From Lolium rigidum (taxonomy: Eukaryota; Streptophyta; Magnoliopsida; Poales; Poaceae): 64,000 bases of DNA. Location: assembly GCF_022539505.1 (NCBI RefSeq), contig NC_061514.1, positions 222,603,837 to 222,667,836 on the forward strand. The letters are read 5' to 3'. A program made the translations under genes and the position numbers. This document shows, piece after piece, positions 12,013 through 23,714 of the stretch (the first letter of the stretch is position 1; each line of letters begins with the position of its first letter). The notes beneath the pieces were generated by a model. That model worked only from the letters and a program-made list of their open reading frames with translations, made no database searches and had not been told where the DNA came from.

Positions 12013-12585
12013 ATGGCGGCGCATCTAGGGTTCCCAGCCTGCTCGGGCAGTTCTTCTAGGTCAGGAGCGTCGTTGCGTCGCCGCCGGCAGCCGGGCACGC
12101 CCATCCCGTATCGGTAGCGGCCATTCGATTATGAGCTCGCCGACGTTTGTGACTGTGGCGAGAAGATGCCGCAATGGATTTCTTGGAGTGATCCAAACCC
12201 TGGGAGAAGATATCGGAACTGCAAAATTCGCTCGGTTAGTCTTCGAGCACGCCCCCCCCCATTCTGAATTTCTTGGAGCCCGCCGTCTTCTGAATTTTCT
12301 TTTCTAATGTGGCTTATTTATCCTCTTTTGTTCTTCATCTGTCAGATTGCTGGTGGAATAGGGTGTAGAGTGTTTATGTGGATTGATGATCCGCTGGATG
12401 CACATCACAAACAATTAGTTCGTGATCTGCGTGATGCTGTTTGGGACCGAGATGAAGAAGTTGAGAGGCTCCAGGAAGAAAAGTTTCTGCTTGCTGCAAG
12501 GAAACATAGCAACCCTGAACCAAAGAAAATGAGAGGCTTCATGGTTTGGGTGTTATCTGTAGCTTTTGTCATCTATTGTACCTAG
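12013..12585 (+). pseudogene. GRF-type zinc finger small membrane protein, with in-frame stop
   Basis: Exon 1 starts at the ATG at 12013 and runs to a donor after 12234; exon 2 is 12346-12585. An amber codon at 12115-12117 interrupts exon 1 just before the domain. The domain has CDCG, then MPQWISWSDPNPGRRYRNC, then GCRVFMWIDDP. This is the Cys-x-Cys, Gly-Arg-Arg and Phe-x-Trp pattern of plant zf-GRF proteins, which bind zinc and probably nucleic acid. A charged helix (RDLRDAVWDRDEEVERLQEE) follows, and then a C-terminal hydrophobic helix (FMVWVLSVAFVIY), a common layout for this small plant family. It converges with the transposase gene and probably belongs to the CACTA. The domain assignment is firm; functionality is doubtful because of the stop. 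Confidence 0.7.
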
Positions 12586-12818
12586 GTGATGTGTAGGAAC
12601 TGAAATTAGGGTGAATTAAGTGATCTGTTGGTCAGGAGGAGAAGAAGCTAGAGTATATGCTAGAGTTATTGTGTTGTAATTCCAACCATTTGTCTGTTCG
12701 TGCCACAATGTTTAGTTCCTGAATTTGAACCATGTCTATGTATTTGTGCAATTCTGTTCAGTTGAAAGTGTGTTCTGTTGAAAATGAGTTCTGTTGAAAA
12801 TGTGTAGCAACTCCTTTT
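12586..12818. other. 3' flank of the GRF gene, no gene seen
   Basis: AT-rich sequence with short GTTCTGTTGAAAATG-type direct repeats near 12750-12800. Probably the 3' untranslated region and CACTA spacer. Confidence 0.4.
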
Positions 12819-12902
12819 GCACGGCGGCGCCGCCCATATATGGTCGCCGGCGTCAGCCATGCACGGTGGCACCGCCCATATGTGGTCGCCGGCGTCAGCC
12901 AT
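12819..12902 (+). repeat. two tandem 42-bp repeats of the CACTA interior
   Basis: The unit starts GCACGGCGGCGCCGCCCATA and occurs twice here. A third copy is at 20287-20328, after the 7.4 kb insert. The array was therefore probably contiguous before the insertion. Confidence 0.8.
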
Positions 12903-13499
12903 TGTAAAACCCCAGATTTATACTAAATTAAGTTCTCATGCTATAATGAGTTCAGAAAACTACAGGCCAGAAAATTTCGTTTATACTTAAGCGGGATTAT
13001 ATCTGGCTAGGTTTAACCATACTACTGGTGGGATCACACTTGGCCGGGAAACATTGTAGATTGAACCATGTATGTTTGAACTATTGATTGACATGCATTA
13101 CATACTTGCAACATAAATTTGAGATCAAGTAATTCCAAAATAATTACACTAAGAAACTAATAAATAGGATACAATAGTAATAAGAAAATGCCAATAGTAA
13201 ATTGAAGTTGTCTGGTATGTGTGTCTCAATATTTGAGTTATTCGAGCAGAGAAAACATGAGTTGACCATGATTGCGGAGTGTGCGATCGAGACCATGAGG
13301 CGCCGGAAATGTTATTTTTCATAGAATAATATTTCAAGAAAATCTGTTTCCGATGTAAGTGATTCCGCTGGTAAAATTCTACCTAACTAGCAAAACTCGC
13401 TGCGAGGGAAAATATGTACTGAATGCGGAACCGAACTAATTGTTCTGAAGTATATATTTAAACTATTTTTATAAGAAACTGGCGGAACCGTCTAATAAA

Positions 13500-15972
13500 A
13501 ATAATTTTGTTACCCATGTACATTTAATCAAGAGAGGCCCGCCTCGTACCAAAAACTTCAATTGGGCAACAATCCCTACGCCACAATGTGATCTTGCGGG
13601 TCTTAGTGAACCTTTTGCGGAGGAGGAGGTTAAAGCCGCCGTCAACAACACCGCAAGTGACAAGGCTCCGGGGCCGGATGGTTTCTCGGGAGCTTTCTTC
13701 AAGACTTGTTGGGACACCGTCAAGGTTGACATCATGGCGGTCATCAACCAATTCTCCAATCTCCACACAAGTAACCTTCATTGGCTCAACTCCGCCAACA
13801 TTGCTCTCATTCCCAAGAAAGAGGGGGCCGAGGAAGTGACCGATTTTCGCCCAATTAGCCTCATTCATGCAATTGCAAAATTAATCTCCAAAATGATGGC
13901 AACTAGACTCGCACCTCACATGAACAAGCTTGTCTCCAACGCCCAAAGTGCCTTCATAAAGAAAAGAAGTATACACGACAATTTCTTGTATGTGAGGAAC
14001 TTGGCAAGAAAGCTTCACAAGTCAAAAACGCCAACCCTTCTATTCAAGCTCGACATAAAGAAAGCTTTTGACTCCGTTAGATGGGATTATTTGATGGATA
14101 TGCTTCAACATTTGGGCTTCCCAAGCAAATTCCGAGAATGGATTATGGCTCTCCTTTGCACCTCCTCCTCTAGAGTGCTTCTCAATGGTGTTGCCGGTGA
14201 CCCAATAAAGCATGGACAAGGTCTACGGCAAGGGGACCCTCTCTCACCTCTTCTCTTTGTTTTGGCCATTGATCCTCTACATCATATTCTCCGCAAAGCA
14301 ACCGATCAAGGTCGCATCCAATGGATCCGTGGAAGAGTCCCTACAATCCGCACATCCTTATATGCCGATGACGCCGCTATCTTCATGGCCCCAATTAAGG
14401 ACGATATCAACTTCCTCGCATCCACTTTACACCAATTTGGGGATGTTACCGGGCTTGTTACCAATTGCTCAAAAAGCCAAGTGGCTCCCATTAGATGTAT
14501 GGGACTTGACCTTGATCACATCCTCCATGCTTTTCCGGCCAACCGCACAAATTTCCCAATGAAATATTTAGGGCTCCCACTCTCGATCACAAGGCTTAAG
14601 AGAATTCACTTTCAACCCTTGGAAGATAAGGTTGCCGCCAAGCTTGTCCCTTGGCTTGGGAAGCATGTTACTATGGCCGGTCGTGCAACTCTTGTGAAGT
14701 CGGTTCTTACTAGCATTGTCATCTACTACATCACCGTCCTCAATGTCCCAATTGAGGTTCTCATGAAGATTGATAGCATTAGAAGGGCCTTTCTATGGGC
14801 GGCTTGCGATAAGGTCACCGGGGGGAAATGCAAGGATAATTGGGAAATGGTGTGCAAGCCTAAGGATTGTGGAGGGCTTGGGATCCTCAACCTCACAAAA
14901 TTTGCTTCGGCCCTTCGTATGAGATGGTTATGGCATGAGTGGAATGACGAGGCAAAACCTTGGGCCGGCCTTGGCACCCCTTGCACCATGCTTGACAAGG
15001 ATCTCTTTGCGGCGGCTACAAAGGTCACCATTGGTGATGGGAAGAAGGCTAGCTTTTGGGAGGACCCTTGGCTAAATGGAAGGCGGCCGAAAGACATAGC
15101 CCCTCTCATTTATAAAGGATCGAAAAGAAGAAAATGCACCGTCAACAAAGCTCTAGACAATGACTCTTGGACCACTAATATCAACACTCAAGATGGTCTC
15201 TCACTAGACCACATTATGCAATTCACCAATCTTTGGGAGATGACTCATGGCATACATTTGGACCCTAGCACAACGGATTCAATCCTATGGAAGCTAACGA
15301 AGGATGGTTGCTACTCTTCCAAGTCGGCTTACACCATGCAATTCTTTGGACACCCGAAATCTTATATGCCTTCCTTGGTTTGGAAACCATGGGCTCCACC
15401 GAAGTGCAAAATATTTGCTTGGTTGATCATCCAAAATAGAGTTTGGACGGCGGATAGGCTCCAAAAGAGAGGATGGCCAAATTGTGGAACATGCAAGCTT
15501 TGTAATCAAGCACAAGAAACCGCCTCTCATATTCTTTTCAAATGCCGGTTCACCATTCGCGTGTGGTCAAGGGTGAAGAATTGGCTAGGACTACAAGACG
15601 TTAATCCCGCAACTTGGCGTACTATGAGGAATGTGAAGGAGTGGTGGAATGAGGCGATCCACAAGCAAGGACAATCAAAGAAGGCCATGGCGTCCCTTGC
15701 AATGTTGGTCTCATGGAAAATTTGGAAGGAAAGAAATGCTCGTGTTTTTCGAAACAATGTCTCCACTTTAAGTATGATGGTGACCAAGATAAAAGATGAA
15801 GCCGCCATATGGAGCCTAGCCGGGGCTAAGGCCTTGAGTGTTGTAATGCCGCGAGAGTAGGCTTATGTTTCGGGCTTGACTCTGTGTCAAGTCTTGGTTT
15901 GTAACAACTCTAAAACTTCTTCTTAATCAATGAAAATGGCAAATCTTTTGCCTTGTTTCAAAAAAAAAAAAA
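13500..15972 (+). mobile_element. 5'-truncated LINE (non-LTR retrotransposon)
   Basis: An open reverse-transcriptase frame is followed by a roughly 100-base 3' untranslated region and a 13-base poly(A) tail at 15960-15972. The N-terminal endonuclease region is absent, as in typical 5'-truncated copies. Target duplications could not be identified. Confidence 0.85.
13560..15860 (+). pseudogene. LINE ORF2 fragment: reverse transcriptase and zinc-binding domain
   Basis: One frame stays open for more than 760 codons; the first ATG is at 13734, but the frame is coding upstream (SDKAPGPDGF, the start of the RT region). RT blocks in order are PISL, FKLDIKKAFDSVRWDYL, the GLRQGDPLSPLLF motif and the catalytic LYADDAAIF (about 14357-14383). 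A C-terminal zf-RVT domain follows (KIFAWLIIQNRVWTADRLQKRG, then C-x2-C and HILFKC). This is the plant L1-like arrangement in which ORF2 makes cDNA at the nicked target. The missing endonuclease makes this copy non-autonomous, although no stop interrupts the retained part. Confidence 0.9.
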
Positions 15973-18900
15973 TTAACACCATTGTCGGGTAAAGCTAGGA
16001 ACTTAATTGTTGAGAACTAGTACACACTACTTTATATATAGAAATGTTCTTCCATTTGTTACCACACACTAGTAGCAGCAGTCAAATAGGGTCATTCTTC
16101 CTTTGTCCCAAACACCCGACGTATCTTGGACATAGCTAGTAGGAGCTGGCAAACAGGGGAGCAGCCAGCGATGATACATGGGCACGTCATGCTCTTGGTA
16201 GTAGTCCAGGGGTGGGGAAAATAGGGTGAAACACTTCGTGCCATCCTTCCAACCCTCTTCCTCTCCTCTCTGTAGAATTTTCCCCACAAAGCACCAAAAC
16301 CTAGAAGCCATGGCCGGTGCTGAGATGGCCGACCAAGCACCAGGTAGCAGGATTAAGGAGAGATGGAGACCACTGCAGCCTAAGCAGAGGAAGCATAGCG
16401 ATTCTCTGGAGGGGAACCACTGCTCTCGGGTTCACTGGTGGCCGATTCTGTGGACATCCGTCAGTGGCGGCAAGCGGAAAACACCGTGGTGGACAACCTG
16501 ATAACCAAGAAACGCGTCTCTGGAGCTGCATCATCGCCATCGCCTCTGGAGCACACCGAGCCTGTCACCCGCTGTCCATATCGACGCTGGAGATGAGAAA
16601 TTGCGTAGGAGACCAAGTCCATCCTCAACTAATTCGAGATGTTCCAAATCCCCAATCAGTCAGGTAAGAACTTTACACTTTAGGGCACCAAGATTCTAAA
16701 TAAAATTTCCGGTTTGCTTGTGTGTTGATCTGCCTCATAATTGCGAGAGTATAAAATATGAATATAGATAGAAAAGGAGATCTTCAGTCTGGATTAATCA
16801 TAGTGGTATAGGAGCTTTTTGTATGAATACTTTCATACTTAAAGTCTGACATCCTATAAATAAACATACATGTAAAGGCAAACACACTTCAGAGTTTTAG
16901 TACGACCAAATGACCATAAACAGGGGTTATGTATATGTTTATGTAAATTATACGCTTATGATGAAACCTTAGATAAGATCCTTCGTTTCTATATTAAGAA
17001 AAGAACTAGAAGCTGATAAGAAGATCGCTATTAGAGGTGAAAAGGTAATACATAAATGAATGCCTAGCCATGTGAATTGGAGAATATTTTGATTGGAGAA
17101 AGGGATTGTCCAACTTCTATTTTCATTTGGTATTCATAAGACATTGTTAGAGATCTTCCCAGATTATATTTGGGCCTAGGAACGAACACACACACACACA
17201 CATGCACTTGTGTTCTAGTCATGGCCAATAGTAGTAAATACGTATACATCAGCTTGTTATGCCAATGAAAATAGGCTCAACACCTTGCTTATGTCACCTA
17301 GTACACATTCATTTTAGTGAGGAGATAACCAAGCTAGATCTGCATGTTAGATATGAAAGATCTGCATGTTAGATATGAAAAAGTAAGTATACAGTGGCAT
17401 GTTCTGAAACTAAACGAAATTGCTATTATTCATCTCTGAAAAATACATGAAACAATTTCTTCTAGGAGTTTAAAACTGTTATGTTGATATCTAGTAAATC
17501 CATGTTTGATTTAATGTTCAATTTAAAAGTGTGTGTAGAACTAATGCTGAATCATATGGTCCGGTTTAGGTCATTCTATCCAGTAGACCTTAACAGATCC
17601 ATATCGCCGATACATTATGCAAATATTCCAGAAGAAATAAATTCACTTCCAAGTAGTACTACCTGCTAGCACCTACATTTGATTGTAGATTGTACAAGTT
17701 CACCTGCATAGCTCTGAATATTAAAGACCTTATTTCTGGAGCATAGAACTTATGTGGTGTTATTCTGTTTGTAAGTTCTTTGTTTGACTCAACCTGAGCA
17801 TTACCATTTACCGTGACATATCTTTCAGATTTCCAGTAGAACTAAACCCCAGGCAACCACCAGGTTACACCTAAGAGAGATATTAAACAAGCTCAGCTGA
17901 TGTTTGAGATTTGGTTATTATGATTCTAATGTGGCTAGTAGTAGTTCTTCATTCTTCAAGAATTAAACTACTTTTGCCATATTGAATTTCGATGAGACCA
18001 TTTTAGGTACCCAAAATGACCCAAATTAATTAGGGATCTCATTGTGCTACCTATAGTACCATGTATAAGGACCAAATTGTGGCAGGTGTCGCAGACCTTC
18101 AGTTAAGCACTTCTGAACCAAGATAAACCTAATGTCCAGGCTGTAAGGCTTTCAATTATTTTTCTTTCATCACCAATAGGCATCGATCTTACCTTTGTCA
18201 AACATATAGCATCATGCCAACAGTATACCTTCATTCAATTAAGCAGAATTAGTTTCTATTATACAACTGCATGCTATACATCTGTAGCAATTCTCCTTGG
18301 ACCAGGACCTTTGGGATTCAGTTGAGCATTTATCTACCAGGTTAATAATATAGCTCCAGGCTATCATTTAACATATATCCACGGGGTCAAATAAATATTG
18401 TTGCAGCACCAACTTCATAGGTTTTAACTAACCAATAATAAGATTAGTAGCTCTAGTTTACCAAGTCACATCATTGCGGAACTGTGCAGTTCTGGAACAG
18501 CAACTTAGCACCACATCATCGTCACCACGACATATATACTTGGCTTTGGAATCTAGAGTTAACTATCTGGTATAATTCTTTTGTCCATAATTAGCATCTC
18601 CCGTGACCAAACAAATCCACTGCCATCTCAATTGAGTTTAGTTAGCTGGACCGGTAGAATAACCCTGTTATCTGATATCCAATTATTTCAAATAAACCTA
18701 AGTCAAAACCTGAAACTCAACTTAGTATTACCTTTGATATCATGTGAATTGAAATCCGTTGGTGAACTGAATGTGTCTCATTTTGTTAGCATGTTTTACA
18801 TGGATGTGTTGATTCTTGATATAATACACTATGCAAGATAATGAACAACCAAGACTAATATGTTAATCCTCAACGCTTCAGTATGGATAAGTGTACTTGT

Positions 18901-20286
18901 AACATACATCTGCATCACCTTTGTTGTGTGCACTTTGGTGTCATTCTTGATTGGACTTCATTCACCTTTTTACAGTTGAATCTTCTTTGGAGTACTTTTG
19001 GCTGAATTGAATCTTCGGTATTGACCTCCAATGATTTTGATTGCTCTTCGAGTATCTCAGGCAAGTCCATTCTTGCATATCCTTGATTATTTTTATCAAA
19101 GTATTTGCCAATCTACTATTGTATATCACCTGCATCAAACAAAAATATATCTTATAAATAATATGACATGCATGTTGATCGGCTGATGGAGCAGCCGGTG
19201 AACTATTATGGCTGGTAGTCGAACCCTGTGTGGAGGCTGTGAAGCCATTGGAAGGCGGGTTCGACTACAAGGGATATCACCATTAGGCTTTAATCAACAA
19301 TCTGCCTTCTTGAGCTCAAGCGCCGTAGTGACCGCGTTGACCATATGACCCTGACTGGGAAGGGCGGAGCTGAAGTAATTCCATCTTACGGCATATCTCC
19401 CAGGGATGGCAGTTGGGGTGTGACCTCTACTGTAGGCGACCAACTGTCTAAACAAACTAAAGGCCTCTACTGAAGGCATTAAACTGACTGGGCGGGTAGC
19501 TGGTTTTGCCAGCTACGATGTGGGATATGTCAAAGAAGATGGGTGAAAAGGCTTCGTGTCCACGGGTGTGTGAATGGGGCTAGCTACCTCGGAAACACAA
19601 CCATGGGCGTATGTGGGTAAAGTAACGCACCTCTGCAGAGTGTATAAAATTGTGGCATTGTCACTCCCTGTTCCGGGAAGGAGCTACGAACGTGGCGAGA
19701 AAGGAATCCATAGGGGATTCTAACAGCTCGTGAGGCAAGAAGATCATAGATTTCAGAATAAAACTTGAACTCTCTCCTCATAAATGTTTTCGAAAATTTA
19801 TGAGTTGATGGACCATTGGTCCTAGTAGTTGATAGTGCATGAAAACTGTTTTGTTATATATCCTGGACTTGTTCAGTACTTCGTGTACTCATCCCCTCCT
19901 ACAAAATCCCCCTTAGATTGTGAGCTGGTGGATGCGGGAGTAGAATATTCGGACCTCCAGGAGGAGAAGACCGAGGAGCAGGCAACCGCTGAAGGATGAG
20001 TCAACTACTGCATGGACTTCAATGGCAACCTAGTGCTGATAGTCTGAACTCATTTATAATTTCCTTGTTCTTTTGGATTTTTTGTTGTACTTGGTAGCAG
20101 AACCTTGTAATATGATTCAGTTTGGATTTTCTTCAAAACTTGTAATATAATTTCGTAAAGTGGGCACTCCAATGCTTATGTTGTGCTACTCTGATCGGCA
20201 TATTGTTCGAGATACTTCACTTCCCTTGCAATATGTCGAAGACTTGCATGTTACTATTTTGTAATATGTCGGGTCGCTTCATCCAT
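15973..20286. other. low-coding stretch of the insertion
   Basis: Mostly AT-rich with no long reading frames. Items seen: a TATATATAG motif near 16032; a GC-richer exon-like block at 16305-16664 ending in a strong donor (TCAG|GTAAGAAC); an (AC)n microsatellite at about 17188-17203; a 22-bp direct duplication at 17337-17380; and a GC-balanced block at 19190-19800 that resembles LTR sequence. The exon-like block could be a noncoding transcript; no protein domain was recognised. Confidence 0.35.
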
Positions 20287-20328
20287 GCACGGCGGCGCCG
20301 CCCATATATGATCGCCGGCGTCAGCCAT

Positions 20329-20570
20329 GTATTGAAAAAATTGGGCATGGATTCCCCTAAAAATTGGGCATGGATTCCCCAAAAAATTGGGCACAAATTC
20401 TGGGAACAAAAAGCTGACATATTCAACATAAATTCTGGGAAAAACAAGCTGGCATGTTCAACATAAATTCTGGGCCAAACAACCTGACACATAATCTGAA
20501 ATAAACTGACATTACACAAACTATAGATTCAAACTGCTATTCATCTATTACACAAACTACAGATTCACTG
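20329..20570 (-). other. 3' untranslated or spacer region of the CACTA transposase gene
   Basis: Contains three short direct repeats of the type AAAATTGGGCATGGATTCCC and three of AACATAAATTCTGGG. There is no reading frame. It lies between the transposase stop and the 42-bp repeat. Confidence 0.4.
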
Positions 20571-22083
20571 CTATTCATCTTCTTCGGAAACTGGACGATT
20601 CCTAGTCCTATTTCCTCCATCATCATCATCATCACTGCAATATTGGTACATTGTCTGATCAACCTCCTCGATTTCTTCAGGAACAACCTCCTTGCTCCGT
20701 TTCTTCAGTTTGTCCACAATGACTTTTTCAAGTAGCACACGTTCCTGGTCACTTCTCGTCCTACTTCGTGCAGTGCCTTCTTTTTCTTGCACAGGAACTT
20801 GACTGGAATCTTCATCTTGATATGATAGTCCAGCAACACCGGGTCCCCGTTTATTTTCTTTTACACTCCATAGATGTCTATGGTGAAATTTCTACACAAC
20901 TTGCCATTTTCCTTTCAACTTGGTGTCTGGCACATAAAAGACCTTGGTTGCTTGTGATGTCAGAATGAAAGGATCATTCTTGTACCAAAACATTTCTGTG
21001 TTAACACTTTTGAAGTGTCCATCATCGTCGAATCCGGGTTTCCTACCACCAAGGTCAAACCAGTCACATCGGAAGAGGACAACTGACCGATGGACGCCAC
21101 CGCTGATGATGGATTTGAGCTGACCAAAGAAGTCAATGTTGTTGCCATCATGATCTCCCTTAGAAACGATTTCACTATTTTGTGTCTTTCTGTTCTTCTC
21201 GCGGTCAACAGTATGGTACCGAACACTGTCAACAACACATGCCGAATATATTCACACTCTAAAATCTGGTTTGCACGCCAAAGCATAGAGATCAGGACAG
21301 ACATCATTTCGCCAATCTGCAAAAAATCAACCAGGGGGTGACTAACACACACAGAAAATTTATATCATGAACTTTTCCAATCTTCAGAAATAAACCAGCT
21401 AAAGATCTCACATGAGTCTGAAACCATCTAGCAAAGTTCTTGGCAAGCCATCTATCAACATTGATCTGACCACCTCGTTGGTTCAACTCTTGTTTGCACA
21501 GGCTGGAATGGCAACAAAAAATAGATCCTAATTATTATTTGGACATGCTGCAATAACCTATCTATATATGGGGATGAAGAGAAACGTACTCGATGTATGG
21601 ATCAACCTCAGGGCAACTTCGGAGCACATACCACACCATGTTGTCATAGTCCTCACCTGCATACACATATTGAGAGGCTCCAATAAATTTCACACCGTGT
21701 TTGAAAACAAACACATCACCAATATGTGAATCATCCCGCTCCGGATTTCTGCTTGGACGGTTGAATCTTGTTTCAACATCGTCGAAGTATCTCGAGAAAA
21801 ATGTCAGGCACTCATCAACAATATATGCTTCGGCAATCGATCCCTCCGGCCTGGCATTGTTCCGGACATAACGCTTCAATGTTAGCAACCTTCTTTCGAC
21901 TGGGTACATCCAACCGTAATGCACTGGGCCTCTAAGCCTTGCCTCTTTTGGTAAATGGATGGCCAAATGCACCATCACGTCGAAGAAAGATGGGGGGAAG
22001 ATCTTCTCTAGTTTGCAAAGAATAACTACGATTTCCTTTTCAAGTCTGTCCAGAACGTCTCTCATCAGTGTTTTGCAGCACAT
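20571..22083 (-). pseudogene. CACTA transposase, C-terminal part (DUF4218 and DUF4216)
   Basis: Reading leftward, 22083-21562 encodes FPPSFFDVMVHLAIHLPKEA, GWMYPVERRLLTLKRYVRN and ARPEGSIAEAYIVDECLTF, the hallmark of DUF4218 in Tnp2-type CACTA transposases. After introns, exons near 21500-21400 and 21340-20830 carry a DUF4216-like region (DPFILTSQATKVFYVPD). The protein ends in a Lys-rich, then acidic tail (VSEEDE) with a stop at 20571. Some exons need frame changes, so the gene is degenerate. The upstream end at 22083 is cut by a gypsy LTR. These regions accompany the catalytic domain of enzymes that bind CACTA ends and excise the element. Confidence 0.8.
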
Positions 22084-23599
22084 TGATACGTCCATTTTGC
22101 ATCACTATTTTATATCATAATTTGCTGTTATTCATTGATATATTTCATATTTGGAGATGATACTTATGTTATTTCATCTATTTTGCATGTTTCATGATTA
22201 TTTGGGGATCGCGCACCGGAGCCGGGATTCTGCTCGGAAAAAGCACCGTCGAATGCAATATTTCGGAAGATCAACAGTTGACGGAAATTATATGAAAAAT
22301 CCTATTTTTCCGGAAGACGAAGGGAGCCGGAAGGGGAGCCGAGGGGACCCGAGGTGGGCCCACCTCATAGGCCGGCGCGGCCCAAGGCCCGGCCGCGCCG
22401 CCTCGTGAGGAGGGGGCCCACAGCCCCCTCTCGCCTCCTTTTCTTCGCGTACGTCTTCGTCCCGAAAACCTAAGCCCCAGAGGATAGTCGCGAAGAGTCA
22501 CAGCCGCCTCTGCGGGGCGGAGAACACCAGAGAGAAAGAGCTCTCCGGCAGGCTGAAATCCGTCGGGGAAATTCCCTCCCGGAGGGGGAAATCGACGCCA
22601 TCGTCACCGTCATCGAGCTGGACATCATCTTCTTCATCATCACCATCATCATCATCATCATCATCACCGCCATCTCCACCGCTGCACCTCGTTACCGCTG
22701 TAACAATTTGGGTTTGATCTTGTTTGTTTGATAGGGGAAACTCTCCCGGTGTTGATTTCTACTTGTTATTGATGCTATTGAGTGAAACTATTGAACCAAG
22801 GTTTATGTTCAGATTGTTATTCATCATCATATCACCTCTGATCATGTTCCATATGATGTCTCGTGAGTAGTTCGTTTAGTTCTTGAGGACATGGGTGAAG
22901 TCTAAATGTTAGTAGTGAATTATGTTGGTTAATATTCAATGTTGTGATATTTAAGTTGTGGTGTTATTCTTCTAGTGGTGTCGTGTGAACGTCGACTACA
23001 TGACACTTCACCATTTACGGGCCTAGGGGAATGCATCTTGTATTCGTTTGCCAATTGCGGGGTTGCCGGAGTGACAGAAACCTAAACCCCCGTTGGTATA
23101 TCGGTGGAGGAGGGATAGCAGGATCTCAGAGTTTAAGGCTGTGGTTAGATTTATCTTAATTACTTTCTTGTAGCTGCGAATGCTTGCAAGGGGTATAATC
23201 ACAAGTATGTATTAGTCCTAGGAAGGGCGGTACATTAGCATAGGTTCACCCACACAGCACTTATCAAAACAATGAAGATTAATCAACTATATGAAGCGAA
23301 AGCACTAGACTAAATTCCCGTGTGTCCTCAAGAACGTTTGGTCATTATAAGTAAACAAACCGTCTTGTCCTTTGTGCTAAAAAGGATTGGGCCACTCGCT
23401 GCAATTATTTCTCTCGCACTTTACTTACTTGTACTTTATTCATCTGCTATATCAAAACCCCCTGAATACTTGTCTGTGAGCATTTACAGTGAATCCTTCA
23501 TCGAAACAGCTTGTCAACACCTTCTGCTCCTCGTTGGGATCGACATTCTTACTTATCGAAGATACTACGATACACACCCCCTATACTTGTGGGTCATCA
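22084..23599 (+). repeat. 5' LTR of element B1
   Basis: Starts TGATACGTCCATTTTGC and ends CTTGTGGGTCATCA, followed by the primer site. It contains a (CATCAT)n-rich stretch near 22630-22670. Preceding bases are CACAT; no matching duplication is present at the far side. Confidence 0.8.
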
Positions 23600-23609
23600 A
23601 GACTATTTC

Positions 23610-23627
23610 AGGCACCGTTGCCGGGGA
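23610..23627 (+). other. primer binding site of B1, slightly diverged
   Basis: AGGCACCGTTGCCGGGGA, with two differences from the 18-mer in elements A, C and D, starting 11 bases after the LTR. Confidence 0.75.
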
Positions 23628-23714
23628 GTGAAGCGCTATTGGTAAGTGGAATTGGTAAGGGAAACTTTTTACTGTACGTGCTGTTTTTATTTCTGCCTGC
23701 TGCTATAAATCATT

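Larger units (their letters stand above)
12903..20286 (+). mobile_element. large unclassified insertion splitting the CACTA repeat array
   Basis: Bounded on both sides by the CACTA 42-bp repeat. It starts TGTAAAACCCCAG and contains a LINE. Near 19610-19650 a block with CCTCTGCAGAGTGTATAAAA resembles the reverse complement of 63660-63710 in the LTR-like element at the window end. This suggests that it too is an LTR retroelement or a derivative. No gag or pol is visible outside the LINE. Confidence 0.4.

Noticed and set aside
16317..16667. 116-codon frame in the large insertion
   Set aside because: No similarity to any family I know and overlapping frames of equal length; kept only as a possible noncoding exon.
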